The notes under the pieces: model-generated | The model's database searches: none | What the model was told of the DNA's origin: nothing | The model's input: only the letters and a program-made list of their open reading frames with translations | Position numbers and translations under genes: made by a program | In this document: positions 62,801-63,912 of the stretch, one piece after another | How the letters are laid out: each line of letters begins with the position of its first letter | Numbering within the stretch: the stretch's first letter is position 1 | Origin: Myoxocephalus aenaeus | Taxonomy: Eukaryota; Chordata; Actinopteri; Perciformes; Cottidae | Length of the DNA: 64,000 nucleotides | Direction of reading: 5' to 3' | Assembly (NCBI GenBank): GCA_038501785.1 | Contig: JBAMJR010000189.1 | Location: forward strand, 4,239,501 to 4,303,500

Positions 62801-63146
62801 GATTGTAAAGCCCTCTGAGGCAAATTTGTATTTGTGATTTTGGGCTATATAAAATAAACTGAATTGAATTAAATTGTTCCAGCTTCCGTATCCCTGAGCA
62901 TAGATTCTGCTCTCTACAACTCTATGCCTGCTTTCCAACTCTACAACGCCATCAAGGTTCTAGCAACACCTATAGTGTGAGGACACATGCATAAATCCTG
63001 CTTGTCAGGAACTGAGGTCCACGCAGTTTGAAGCTGAGATGACCTACCTTTGTGGCCGAATCCACTGCAGCACCTCGCTCCAAAAGCTCCTGGACCAGAT
63101 CCACATGGCCCTCCTTGGCTGCCAGGTGCAGTGCATTGAGACCATT
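497..63146 (-). CDS. ank2: ankyrin-2 (ankyrin-B) gene, 5' end outside window
   Basis: Ankyrin-B is a membrane adaptor. Its ankyrin repeats bind ion channels, transporters and L1-family adhesion proteins, its ZU5-UPA module binds beta-spectrin, and its death domain and C-terminal tail regulate it. In the window, read right to left, are exons for ankyrin repeats 2-24, the ZU5N-ZU5C-UPA exons, a neuronal giant exon, the death domain and the C-terminal exons. Splice sites and phases fit through the chain. Residue strings such as [37 protein letters not shown] and IENPNSLQDQSHALLK match my memory of human ANK2 rather than ANK1 or ANK3. Unusual is a second giant in-frame segment after the death domain. 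Gene identity is secure; the teleost paralogue (a or b) is not assigned, and the promoter, first exons and true 3' end are not seen. Confidence 0.96.
794..877 (-). CDS. ank2: ank2 C-terminal exon DIPPHTVTEEKYTDEHGN
   Basis: An 84-bp phase-0 exon, ADNLPDIPPHTVTEEKYTDE then HGNMVVKK. Human reads MPEIPPETVTEEEYIDEHGH at the same place. Acceptor TTTACAG, donor AAA|GTAAGG. Confidence 0.92.
878..1454. other. ank2 intron
   Basis: No gene seen. It includes a short CAA-repeat stretch (1257-1275) and otherwise unremarkable AT-rich sequence. Confidence 0.6.
1455..1547 (-). CDS. ank2: ank2 C-terminal exon EIAEELGLQSSDSSEEEVLT
   Basis: A 93-bp phase-0 exon reads EIAEELGLQSSDSSEEEVLT then TRVVRRRVIIQ. 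Acceptor CTCCCAG, donor CAG|GTAAAA. The TRVVRRRVIIQ end is typical of ankyrin C-terminal tail exons. Confidence 0.85.
2003..2060. repeat. 28-bp inverted repeat with 2-base loop
   Basis: The left arm 2003-2030 and the right arm 2033-2060 are reverse complements over 28 bases with one mismatch (G at 2018 opposite A at 2044 region), separated by TT. It is AT-rich, beginning GAAAACTAAATATAAGCG. It could be a miniature foldback element or a remnant of one. Confidence 0.9.
2265..2375 (+). repeat. teleost dispersed repeat fragment (SINE-like tail)
   Basis: The string GGCTGCCCACTGCTCC followed by GGATGGGTCAAATGCAGAGA recurs at 62090-62147 in this window and is widespread in fish genomes from memory. 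No terminal features are visible here. Confidence 0.6.
3051..3899 (-). CDS. ank2: ank2 283-residue acidic Ser-rich exon
   Basis: An 849-bp phase-0 exon lies between CCCTTACAG and GGAAGG|GTAAGG. It starts APAQTPEETQFQTDIEVYDP and ends SRDQAGYYDDDDFLGR, with SPESPVFSD and SDSDVEFFECRQAFSESEEV between. The SPES motif links it in style to giant segment 2. Sixteen codons in there is a possible weak donor (GAG|GTGTAT at 3852/3851), so this may also exist as a 48-bp short exon. I do not recognise a known domain. Confidence 0.8.
4292..14921 (-). CDS. ank2: ank2 second giant exon: Ser/Pro-rich repeat tail, exitron-like
   Basis: A 10,630-bp open segment, phase 2 to 0, about 3,543 codons without a stop, in frame with the death-domain exons. 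The acceptor is TTTTACAG and the donor CAAAGG|GTAAGA. Sequence shows three layers. First, alternating motifs of the RSSSPESVxSDxEY and RPLSPDSPIPEF type through most of the length. Second, a 195-residue tandem array (residues about 1750-2790). Third, four copies of a module around ELWKLISQIHDPHFV (near residues 1080, 1395, 1515 and 2985). A basic patch KSPRKKKSKK lies near residue 990. Composition is Ser, Pro, Glu and Asp-rich with few Lys or Trp outside the modules, so most is probably disordered and heavily phosphorylatable at SP sites. I do not recall this segment in the published human 440-kDa isoform. Whether it is translated, and in which tissue, is unknown; muscle or heart is a guess. 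Confidence 0.85.
5825..5965 (-). repeat. ank2: ELWKLIS module copy 4 (in giant exon 2)
   Basis: Encodes YNLNHDAELWKLISQAHDPQ then YMGGTSRNKTGFMELIANTI. The first half matches copies 1-2 closely; the second half has lost the TFxxKxGVFEY pattern. Confidence 0.8.
6560..9660 (-). repeat. ank2: 585-bp coding tandem array, about five units
   Basis: Landmark sequences recur with a spacing of exactly 585 bp (for example near 7077, 7662, 8247, 8832 and 9417), coding a 195-residue unit. Each unit carries RSCSPESVLSD, RRLSPDSPVPDF, RSWSPESETSE, RCLSPDSPIPQY, RATSPESVYSDEDL, RAASPGSRASNDEF and RPLSPDSPIPEF. The three inner units are almost identical at nucleotide level, synonymous sites included. The two outermost units share variants with each other that the inner ones lack. 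Confidence 0.95.
10265..10385 (-). repeat. ank2: ELWKLIS module copy 3, degenerate (in giant exon 2)
   Basis: Encodes RANQLICQLYDPHYVGEAFV then SRLFEYEETSKE. It lacks the ELWK start but keeps the DPHYVGEAF core and a FEYE tail. Confidence 0.75.
10600..10745 (-). repeat. ank2: ELWKLIS module copy 2 (in giant exon 2)
   Basis: Encodes VPVYRLVYDAELWKLISQIH, DPHFVVKTFCSKTGVFEYAR and TRIEY. The most complete copy together with copy 1. Confidence 0.85.
11540..11690 (-). repeat. ank2: ELWKLIS module copy 1 (in giant exon 2)
   Basis: Encodes VPIYSLAYGAELRKLIAQMC, DPQYVGETFMNKSGVFQFAE and TRIEF. It is about 45 residues long with a hydrophobic and aromatic pattern unlike the disordered surroundings, so it may be a short folded or partner-binding element. 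Confidence 0.85.
14861..14921 (-). CDS. ank2: ank2 short form of the exon that opens giant segment 2
   Basis: From the acceptor TTTTACAG, 61 bases read SSHRVYEELTDTVQTGSFQQ and stop at a near-consensus donor, CAACAA|GTAAGTCC. Phase is 2 to 0, exactly what is needed to join the phase-0 exons at 3051-3899 or 1455-1547. I infer this is the exon used in ordinary isoforms. Reading through the donor gives the giant exon described next. Confidence 0.7.
15350..15584 (-). CDS. ank2: ank2 C-terminal regulatory-domain exon
   Basis: A 235-bp exon, phase 1 to phase 2, encodes GFSALHEDIDSPRPGRRTEA through TGLLRNAQKEKLQKEMETT. It corresponds in position to human GFSVLQEEL and to ATALFPQTHKEQVQQDFSG, which supports the frame. 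Donor is ACATA|GTAAGT. The phase-2 end means the next exon must begin in phase 2, as the segment at 14921 does. Confidence 0.88.
15677..15826 (-). CDS. ank2: ank2 death-domain exon 3 and following helix
   Basis: A 150-bp exon, phase 1 to phase 1, ESTLIKRLTKINRMDIVHLI then ETKITKSTQEETSSHTYAEI and ERTIALDHSE. It completes the death domain and gives the AEIExTIxLDHSEG segment shared by ankyrins. Donor is GAAG|GTACAC. Confidence 0.94.
15935..16066 (-). CDS. ank2: ank2 death-domain exon 2
   Basis: A 132-bp exon, phase 1 to phase 1, ELARELDFSEERINLIRIEN then PNSLQDQSHALLKLWAESEE and NHST. This is the core of the death domain, with helices 2-5 and the conserved IRxENPNSLxxQSxALL block. Confidence 0.95.
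16191..16268 (-). CDS. ank2: ank2 death-domain exon 1
   Basis: A 78-bp exon, phase 1 to phase 1, VDPQDEAERKEQRLAIIADH then LGFSWT. I chose the acceptor TTTGTAG at 16269. The downstream CCACAG would create an immediate in-frame TGA, while the upstream site restores the human DPQDE reading. Confidence 0.93.
16768..21366 (-). CDS. ank2: ank2 neuronal giant exon (440-kDa ankyrin-B type insert)
   Basis: A 4,599-bp exon, phase 1 to phase 1, coding 1,532 residues; human has about 2,085. It gives the giant neuronal ankyrin-B isoform known from axons. It is recognised by blocks in human order: LLSDVSEMKQDLIKMTAILT (residues 16-35), EETPIGSIKDKVKALQQ (about 240), EETMSVKELMQAFQTGQDPS (about 310), [20 protein letters not shown] (about 715), EEEMFKMAAKIKTFDEMEQD (about 770), REDDAAFAARVKEEEQKI (about 1025), [19 protein letters not shown] (about 1085) and SIEFFEEISDEAAKLVARL (about 1445). 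The region between is low-complexity, Ser/Glu/Lys-rich and presumably disordered. The array of roughly fifteen 12-residue repeats that human has between residues 260 and 310 is almost absent. Acceptor ATGGAAG, donor CAAG|GTATCC. The exon can be skipped without a frameshift. Confidence 0.95.
17876..17915 (-). repeat. ank2: 9-bp coding repeat (Glu-Glu-Thr) in giant exon 1
   Basis: Four copies of a 9-bp unit containing GTCTCCTCA on the plus strand encode EETEETEETE on the minus strand, a slippage-prone patch. Confidence 0.85.
21367..24005. other. ank2 intron before giant exon 1
   Basis: AT-rich, no gene recognised. A stretch near 22845-22905 (GGGCCTGTACTACGAAGCAG and following) resembles a common fish dispersed repeat. 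A homopolymer T tract lies at 23386-23400. Confidence 0.5.
24006..24027 (-). CDS. ank2: ank2 probable 22-bp phase-shifting microexon
   Basis: Between a TTCCAG acceptor and an AAAT|GTAAGA donor lie 22 bases, TGRTLQK plus one base. All exons before it end in phase 0, while both the giant exon and the first death-domain exon start in phase 1, so a 3n+1 exon is needed here. Human ANK2 has IDMTSEK plus one base (also 22) at this point. The residue match is weak; the phase requirement is the main support. Confidence 0.6.
24337..24363 (-). CDS. ank2: ank2 27-bp acidic microexon ESDSDQEEE
   Basis: Nine residues, ESDSDQEEE, in phase 0 between AAAAAG and GAG|GTAAAA. The human equivalent reads ESESDQEQEEE at the same place after the UPA domain. 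Confidence 0.85.
24943..25065 (-). CDS. ank2: ank2 exon, UPA C-terminal end
   Basis: A 123-bp phase-0 exon, IRDNTQEPCGRLSFMKEPKN then YRSLTQNAICNLNITLPSYC and K. It closes the conserved spectrin-binding module. Acceptor TTGCAG, donor AAG|GTAAGG. Confidence 0.95.
25237..25362 (-). CDS. ank2: ank2 exon, UPA domain (VLEGKPIYADCFGNLVPLTK)
   Basis: A 126-bp phase-0 exon encoding VLEGKPIYADCFGNLVPLTK and SGQHHLFSFFAFKENRLALF then IK. Acceptor CTCAG, donor AAA|GTGAGC. Confidence 0.95.
25867..26095 (-). CDS. ank2: ank2 exon, UPA domain middle
   Basis: A 229-bp exon, phase 2 to phase 0, encodes FWLIDCRQVQESVNFSTQVY, REIICVPYMAKFVIFAKTHD, PIEARLRCFCMTDDKIDKTL and EQQENFTEVARSRDVE. Donor is GAG|GTGAGG. 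Confidence 0.95.
26194..26290 (-). CDS. ank2: ank2 exon, UPA domain (GGTTPAQWEDITGTTPLTF)
   Basis: A 97-bp exon, phase 1 to phase 2, encodes GGTTPAQWEDITGTTPLTF followed by INDCVSFTTNVSA. Acceptor GTGTAG, donor GCAAG|GTAAAA. Confidence 0.95.
26393..26597 (-). CDS. ank2: ank2 exon, ZU5C end and UPA start
   Basis: A 205-bp exon, phase 0 to phase 1, encodes [40 protein letters not shown] and ends TLRLLCSIT. Near-identical to human ankyrin-B in the [19 protein letters not shown] core. Donor is ACAG|GTTAGA. Confidence 0.95.
26598..27465. other. ank2 intron with old dispersed repeat
   Basis: Around 26980-27200 are phrases such as TCTAACACCACCAGCAGGTC and GAATCCTGAAGGACTTTG that resemble the repeat at 60465-60720. 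No coding potential recognised. Confidence 0.5.
27466..27677 (-). CDS. ank2: ank2 exon, second ZU5 domain (ZU5C), first part
   Basis: A 212-bp exon, phase 1 to phase 0, reads ELDTLEELERKRICRIITRD, FPQYFAVVSRTKQDSNLIGP, EGGVLSSTVVPQVQAVFPEG and ALTKRIRVGLQ. The G-P-E-G-G and FPEGALT strings are hallmarks of the ankyrin ZU5 fold. Donor is CAG|GTATTT. Confidence 0.95.
27789..27943 (-). CDS. ank2: ank2 exon, ZU5 domain (PVIVEIPHFAALRGKEREL)
   Basis: A 155-bp exon, phase 2 to phase 1, encodes PVIVEIPHFAALRGKEREL, VILRSETGESWKEHHCEH and NQILNGMDE. Acceptor is CTCCAG, donor GAGG|GTCAGT. This is the end of ZU5N and the link to ZU5C. Confidence 0.94.
27944..30396. other. ank2 intron with minisatellite
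   Basis: Contains the 12-bp minisatellite at 28630-29014, flanked by sequence (28500-28620 and 29040-29160) with the texture of a fish LTR or other repeat. The rest is unremarkable. Confidence 0.5.
28630..29014 (+). repeat. 12-bp minisatellite, about 32 units
   Basis: Alternating units of the form ATGTTCCCTGCT and ATGCTTCCTGCC run for about 385 bp. The 12-bp period keeps several frames open on both strands, producing spurious ORFs of Met-Phe-Pro-Ala or Ala-Gly-Ser-Met type. Confidence 0.9.
30397..30495 (-). CDS. ank2: ank2 optional 99-bp ZU5 exon (LNEGESLVSRILQLGPPGTK)
   Basis: Between an ACACAG acceptor and a CTCGG|GTATGG donor is a 99-bp phase-2 exon reading KLHLPTAPPP then LNEGESLVSRILQLGPPGTK then FLG. 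It resembles the last third of the preceding ZU5N exon (MVEGEGLASRVIEVGPSGAQ), so the two look like an ancient duplication. My memory of the human 440-kDa ANK2 isoform includes the same 33 residues inserted between GAQFLG and PVIVEIPHF. It is symmetric and probably alternatively spliced. Confidence 0.9.
31001..31062. repeat. (TA)n(TG)n microsatellite
   Basis: Twenty TA units followed by eleven TG-type units with one C interruption. Confidence 0.95.
31664..31752 (+). repeat. 89-bp direct repeat, copy A
   Basis: The sequence beginning ATTGTAAAAACTTCAAAAGT and ending ATACTAAATCCTATCA recurs at 33130-33218 with a single visible substitution. Confidence 0.9.
31865..32089 (-). CDS. ank2: ank2 exon, first ZU5 domain (ZU5N), spectrin-binding core
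   Basis: A 225-bp exon, phase 2 to phase 2, reads [20 protein letters not shown] and ends ASRVIEVGPSGAQFLG. ZU5N contacts beta-spectrin, and the Asp-Ala-Arg triplet visible in VDARGG is the site whose mutation is known to abolish spectrin binding in ankyrins. The acceptor lies inside a short direct duplication, CTGGTCAG followed by the exon's own CTTCCTGGTCAG. A downstream choice of AG would delete residues, and the upstream AG keeps the human reading [10 protein letters not shown]. Confidence 0.95.
33130..33218 (+). repeat. 89-bp direct repeat, copy B
   Basis: Near-identical to 31664-31752; it directly abuts the GC-rich island. Confidence 0.9.
33218..33366 (+). pseudogene. exon-like GC-rich fragment, possibly captured gene piece
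   Basis: The plus strand reads openly through YRLGDPAENPSKAAEYLAEL and NKIIENEAFLFDEQ, with coding-like G/C third positions, and meets a good donor context (GAACA|GTAAGT). No convincing acceptor or further exon was found. I do not recognise the parent protein. It could be a captured gene fragment in a mobile element or a lone exon of a nested gene. Confidence 0.4.
34512..34615 (-). CDS. ank2: ank2 exon just before ZU5 ([20 protein letters not shown])
   Basis: A 104-bp exon, phase 0 to phase 2, encodes VSSLARDCEKDSYR followed by [20 protein letters not shown] and two bases of Gly. The second half is identical to the human protein. Donor is TCTGG|GTAGGT. Confidence 0.94.
35028..35115 (-). CDS. 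ank2: ank2 linker exon SDKSFTPTHHSYYSPKHEGL
   Basis: An 88-bp exon, phase 2 to phase 0, reads SDKSFTPTHHSYYSPKHEGL then MDEMLTGHQ. It occupies the position of human SDRSHTLSHASYLRDSAVMD, whose length and Ser/His/Tyr content are similar although the sequence has diverged. Acceptor is CTATAG and donor CAG|GTAAAG. Confidence 0.85.
35908..35919 (-). CDS. ank2: ank2 12-bp microexon
   Basis: A 12-base exon lies between TCATAG and AAAG|GTATGT. In phase 2 it completes a Ser codon and reads S-R-M-Q plus AG. Human ANK2 has SLRSF at this exact junction, compatible with a microexon of the same length. It is symmetric and therefore probably optional. The support is phase and splice sites only. Confidence 0.6.
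36335..36476 (-). CDS. ank2: ank2 linker exon GDDTMTGDGGEYLR
   Basis: A 142-bp exon, phase 1 to phase 2, encodes GDDTMTGDGGEYLRAEDLRE and continues to MNYLRFSLEGGRTD. It precedes the ZU5 domain, and human ANK2 has the same sequence with small changes. Donor is ACAG|GTACAT. Confidence 0.94.
36477..38338. other. ank2 intron with nested teleost repeats
   Basis: Repeat pieces at 37625-37676 and 37885-38000 appear to be one element split by another (37677-37884). No gene. Confidence 0.55.
37677..37884 (+). mobile_element. teleost dispersed repeat (TTTAGCTGACGCTTTTATCC family)
   Basis: Begins CATTACATTACATTTCATTT and contains AGCTGACGCTTTTATCCAAA and GGCTCGAACCACCGATT. A second copy enters the window's right edge at 63913. 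A family very common in percomorph genomes from memory; I cannot name its class with confidence. Confidence 0.75.
38339..38392 (-). CDS. ank2: ank2 probable optional 54-bp acidic exon
   Basis: Between a CCCACAG acceptor and an AAG|GTACTC donor, 54 bases in phase 1 read ALKTIDDDVMSDDPMDEE. The exon is symmetric (1 to 1), so it can be skipped between the linker exon at 40043 and the exon at 36335 without a frameshift. It repeats the flavour of the preceding DVSDEE. I do not recall an exact human ANK2 counterpart; the call rests on splice sites, phase and open frame. Confidence 0.65.
39090..39980 (+). mobile_element. truncated LINE (non-LTR retrotransposon) 3' fragment
   Basis: The plus strand reads, across several frames with stops, pieces typical of a fish LINE reverse transcriptase C-terminus: GTVLAPFLFTIYTLDFKYNS, YKYLGVHLNNKLDWTDHT, SAIFYGVVCWSSSITSAD and RLDKLVRKASSVLGCPLD. 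It ends in the 3' tail CCCCACTGCGGGACTAATAA. It is 5' truncated, frameshifted and internally rearranged (see the inverted repeat at 39467-39563), so it is dead. Confidence 0.9.
39467..39563. repeat. 41-bp inverted duplication inside the LINE
   Basis: 39467-39507 and 39523-39563 are reverse complements with about four mismatches around a 15-base spacer. The right copy is in LINE sense; the left copy replaces expected LINE sequence. Confidence 0.85.
40043..40115 (-). CDS. ank2: ank2 linker exon [20 protein letters not shown]
   Basis: A 73-bp exon running phase 0 to phase 1 encodes [14 protein letters not shown], then [10 protein letters not shown] plus the first base of a Gly/Ala codon. The [20 protein letters not shown] string is identical to the human ANK2 linker as I recall it. 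Donor is GAGG|GTGAGT. Confidence 0.93.
40878..40976 (-). CDS. ank2: ank2 exon, ankyrin repeat 24 and start of linker
   Basis: A 99-bp phase-0 exon, NGNTALGIARRLGYISVVDT followed by LKVVTEEIITTTT. It closes the ankyrin-repeat solenoid. Acceptor TATCCAG, donor ACG|GTATGT. Confidence 0.94.
41074..41172 (-). CDS. ank2: ank2 exon, ankyrin repeat 23
   Basis: A 99-bp phase-0 exon, NGYTPLHQAAQQGNTHVINV through KPNAITV, with acceptor TTCCAG and donor GTG|GTATGT. Confidence 0.94.
41315..41359. repeat. (AT)n microsatellite
   Basis: About 22 AT units in the intron between repeats 22 and 23. Confidence 0.95.
41678..41776 (-). CDS. ank2: ank2 exon, ankyrin repeat 22
   Basis: A 99-bp phase-0 exon, LGYTPLIVACHYGNGKMVSF through VNAKTK, with acceptor TTGCAG and donor AAG|GTACTG. 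The 118-bp intron upstream separates it from repeat 21. Confidence 0.94.
41895..41993 (-). CDS. ank2: ank2 exon, ankyrin repeat 21
   Basis: A 99-bp phase-0 exon, SGLTALHLAAQEDKVAVGQI through LDQQTK, with acceptor TCGCAG and donor AAA|GTATCT. Confidence 0.94.
42428..42625 (-). CDS. ank2: ank2 exon, ankyrin repeats 19 and 20
   Basis: A 198-bp phase-0 exon, NGYTPLHIAAKKNQMQIATV through QVNVQTK, with acceptor ACCAG and donor AAG|GTACTG. The second repeat has diverged at its end (ALLMSKEAQVNV) compared with my recall of human ANK2. Confidence 0.95.
43475..43573 (-). CDS. ank2: ank2 exon, ankyrin repeat 18
   Basis: A 99-bp phase-0 exon, [20 protein letters not shown] through SPHTMAK, with acceptor TCACAG and donor AAG|GTGAGA. 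A long (CA)n tract sits about 40 bp upstream of its acceptor. Confidence 0.95.
43574..43999. other. ank2 intron with (CA)n
   Basis: A (CA)n tract occupies 43615-43693 with a few CG interruptions; nothing else recognised. Confidence 0.8.
44000..44098 (-). CDS. ank2: ank2 exon, ankyrin repeat 17
   Basis: A 99-bp phase-0 exon, KGFTPLHVASKYGSLDVAKL through PDLAGK, with acceptor CCACAG and donor AAG|GTAAGC. Confidence 0.95.
44099..46551. other. ank2 intron with foldback sequence
   Basis: Contains the nested hairpin at 44260-44369 and an (AC)n(GA)n tract at 44505-44536. No gene recognised in the remainder. Confidence 0.6.
44260..44369. repeat. perfect 28-bp inverted repeat with an inner 10-bp hairpin
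   Basis: Arms 44260-44287 and 44342-44369 are perfect reverse complements (left arm starts AAGCAATAAGGTACTCGAGG). The 54-base interior holds a second perfect hairpin, arms 44298-44307 and 44315-44324. The two-level palindrome suggests a foldback transposon end or MITE. Confidence 0.95.
46552..46749 (-). CDS. ank2: ank2 exon, ankyrin repeats 15 and 16
   Basis: A 198-bp phase-0 exon, EDQTPLHIASRLGKTEIVQL through SHSLATK, with acceptor CTCCAG and donor AAG|GTGGGT. The intron between this exon and repeat 14 is only 116 bp, the shortest in the repeat region. Confidence 0.95.
46866..46964 (-). CDS. ank2: ank2 exon, ankyrin repeat 14
   Basis: A 99-bp phase-0 exon, [20 protein letters not shown] through VDARAR, with acceptor GTACAG and donor CGG|GTGAGG. 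Confidence 0.95.
47104..47202 (-). CDS. ank2: ank2 exon, ankyrin repeat 13
   Basis: A 99-bp phase-0 exon, [20 protein letters not shown] through SPDVSNI, with acceptor GTCCAG and donor ATT|GTGAGT. The intron upstream of it contains the hAT-like element at 47761-49038. Confidence 0.94.
47761..49038. mobile_element. non-autonomous hAT-like DNA transposon, 1.28 kb, with intact target duplication
   Basis: The left end CAGTGTTTCCCC and the right end GGGGGAAACACT are inverted repeats. The 8-bp sequence GCTTGAGT flanks both sides exactly (47753-47760 and 49039-49046). Eight-base duplications and CAGTG-type ends fit the hAT superfamily. The interior has no transposase. It holds a (CGG)n tract near the left end, a C/G-rich right end and a tandem of AGAGCTGCTC with GGGTTC at 48551-48602. 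Confidence 0.88.
47791..47862 (+). repeat. (CGG)n tract
   Basis: About 72 bp of GGC/GGG triplets inside the hAT-like element, starkly different in composition from the surrounding intron. Confidence 0.95.
49804..49902 (-). CDS. ank2: ank2 exon, ankyrin repeat 12
   Basis: A 99-bp phase-0 exon, [20 protein letters not shown] through IQAITE, with acceptor AACAG and donor GAG|GTATGA. Confidence 0.94.
50017..50214 (-). CDS. ank2: ank2 exon, ankyrin repeats 10 and 11
   Basis: A 198-bp exon coding two fused repeats, [20 protein letters not shown] through DKRANPNARAL. The acceptor is TTTCAG and the donor is CTG|GTACGA. An intron between the two repeats is absent, as in the mammalian gene. Confidence 0.95.
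50215..51820. other. ank2 intron
   Basis: No gene or clear repeat recognised. Confidence 0.5.
51821..51919 (-). CDS. ank2: ank2 exon, ankyrin repeat 9
   Basis: A 99-bp phase-0 exon, DGLTPLHCAARSGHDPAVEL through LLARTK, with acceptor GTAG and donor AAG|GTGTGT. Human has HDQVVE where this repeat has HDPAVE. Confidence 0.94.
52117..52215 (-). CDS. ank2: ank2 exon, ankyrin repeat 8
   Basis: A 99-bp phase-0 exon, NGITPLHVASKRGNTNMVGL through IDAKTR, with acceptor GTAG and donor CGG|GTGAGT. Translated by hand because it contains no in-frame start-to-stop ORF of reportable length. Confidence 0.94.
52216..53003. other. ank2 intron
   Basis: AT-rich; nothing recognised. Confidence 0.5.
53004..53102 (-). 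CDS. ank2: ank2 exon, ankyrin repeat 7
   Basis: A 99-bp phase-0 exon, [20 protein letters not shown] through VDFTAR, with donor AGG|GTAGGA. I see no difference from the human repeat. Confidence 0.95.
53103..55198. other. ank2 intron
   Basis: AT-rich with long A and T runs; no gene recognised. Confidence 0.5.
55199..55222 (-). CDS. ank2: ank2 24-bp microexon MMVNRTTE
   Basis: Between a CTTCAG acceptor and a GAG|GTATAC donor lie 24 bases reading MMVNRTTE in phase 0. Human ANK2 has the same eight residues at this point, between ADVQSK of repeat 6 and [13 protein letters not shown] of repeat 7. The exon is isolated by about 4.3 kb of intron upstream and 2.1 kb downstream. It is symmetric, so it may be included or skipped without a frameshift. 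Confidence 0.9.
57533..57640 (+). mobile_element. 3' end of a teleost repeat (second copy of the 61964-62876 family)
   Basis: Shares AAGCCCTCTGAG, CAAATTTGTAATTTGTGAT and the terminal ATACAAAATAAATTGAATTG with the longer copy. The upstream part is lost. Confidence 0.8.
58690..58990 (+). mobile_element. LTR-like block, possible solo LTR fragment
   Basis: Starts TGTTACGCCCAGACC and has a pyrimidine-rich body with CCCTGTGTATTTAGTCTGTG and a TAGTAAAACC segment, a texture seen in fish Gypsy-type LTRs. No inner coding sequence, primer-binding site or target duplication was confirmed. Confidence 0.4.
59579..59764 (-). CDS. ank2: ank2 exon, ankyrin repeats 5 and 6
   Basis: A 186-bp phase-0 exon coding 62 residues, DGFTPLAIALQQGHNQVV through ADVQSK. 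Repeat 5 is shortened ([20 protein letters not shown] joins the two repeats without a full linker), exactly as in mammalian ankyrin-B. The donor is AAG|GTAAGC. Confidence 0.95.
59765..60876. other. ank2 intron with old dispersed repeat
   Basis: At about 60465-60720, phrases such as CCAGAGGATGAATCCTAATG and GGATGGATGCCATGAAATG belong to an old, widespread fish repeat. Confidence 0.5.
60877..60975 (-). CDS. ank2: ank2 exon, ankyrin repeat 4
   Basis: A 99-bp phase-0 exon encoding NGFTPLYMAAQENHMDVVRY through NQSTATE. The acceptor is GTAG and the donor is GAG|GTGAGA. No ATG falls at the start of the repeat, so I translated this exon by hand from the minus strand. Confidence 0.94.
61188..61286 (-). 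CDS. ank2: ank2 exon, ankyrin repeat 3
   Basis: A 99-bp phase-0 exon encoding KGNTALHISSLAGQAEVVTL through INSQSQ, bounded by CCAG and CAG|GTGAGC. It has the standard ankyrin helix-turn-helix pattern (TALHIS, GxAEVVxLLV). Confidence 0.95.
61964..62876 (+). mobile_element. teleost non-autonomous repeat, interrupted by another repeat
   Basis: Runs from CACTTCCGCTTTCAGTCC to the end TATATAAAATAAACTGAATT. Its body (CTGGAGCCGGTCCTGCCTCC, CTCTGTTGCTCTCCTGAAGG, AAGCCCTCTGAGGCAAATTT) is a family abundant in percomorph fish. About 62041-62213 is a different repeat inserted between the pieces GATAGCTTATAG and TTAGGGCTGGCTCAGG, which are adjacent in uninterrupted copies as I recall them. Confidence 0.75.
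62041..62213 (+). mobile_element. SINE-like repeat nested in the 61964-62876 element
   Basis: Contains TGTCCCTGAGCAAGACACCC, GGCAGCCCACTGCTCC and GGATGGGTCAAATGCAGAGA, then an A/T-rich tail. The middle portion is shared with 2265-2375. Confidence 0.65.
63048..63146 (-). CDS. ank2: ank2 exon, ankyrin repeat 2
   Basis: This 99-bp phase-0 exon encodes one 33-residue ankyrin repeat starting NGLNALHLAAKEGHVDLVQE and ending VDSATK. The acceptor is CCAG and the donor is AAG|GTAGGT. Human ANK2 repeat 2 is nearly identical. It is the most 5' exon found in the window; repeat 1 must lie beyond 64000. Confidence 0.95.
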
Positions 63147-63446
63147 CTGGAAAAAGACAAGGGAAGAAAGGTCAGGCCCAAAGTTCAATAACCCAACAGC
63201 CAACACCAACAAAGACTAAAGACAGGTCCAAATGGAAAGAGAAGGGATAACCTCCTCCAACAGGTCCATAACGAACAGCCTGCGTCTCTTTCTCAGTTTC
63301 TTTAATTGAATATGTGGCTGTCCCTCACTCTTACATGTCGAGGGACAGACCGAAATATCAAAGCTTTGGCAATTAAAGTTGGGTCAGATGTTGTTCCATG
63401 TTATGCTGGTGTGGAGCAGAGCCAGTCCATGGAATGAATATATACA

Positions 63447-63449
<3 letters not shown>

Positions 63450-63537
<88 letters not shown>
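63450..63537 (+). repeat. (TG)44 microsatellite
   Basis: 88 bp of uninterrupted TG. Confidence 0.97.
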
Positions 63538-63538
<1 letters not shown>

Positions 63539-63912
63539 AAGCAAAAATCCTCTTATTTTCCATGGTGCCGTGTTGATCCCTTTTAATCAAATATCATTGT
63601 CTTTGCTAGTGATTGGTGATGGTAGAGAAAATAAATGAATTCTTAAATACCGAACTAGCTAGAAACACATTTAAAAAAATCTGATTTAAGCTAGAAGGCT
63701 AAATATGTTTCAAATTATCAAATTACAGATAATACTAATGATTTCCCTTAATTTAACAAATATAGTAGTTCAGTGGAGTGATATGTGTGAAGTTTAAAGT
63801 TATAAGTCACTCATGATCGTTATTAATATCTGTATTGGGCTCTTTGGTGTCATGTGCTGCTTGGTTGGCAGGGAAGAGGTGGGACAAGGTGAAAGACATA
63901 AGCTTGATAACT

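Noticed and set aside
63379..63638. Cys-Val repeat ORFs.
   Set aside because: Translation of (TG)44.
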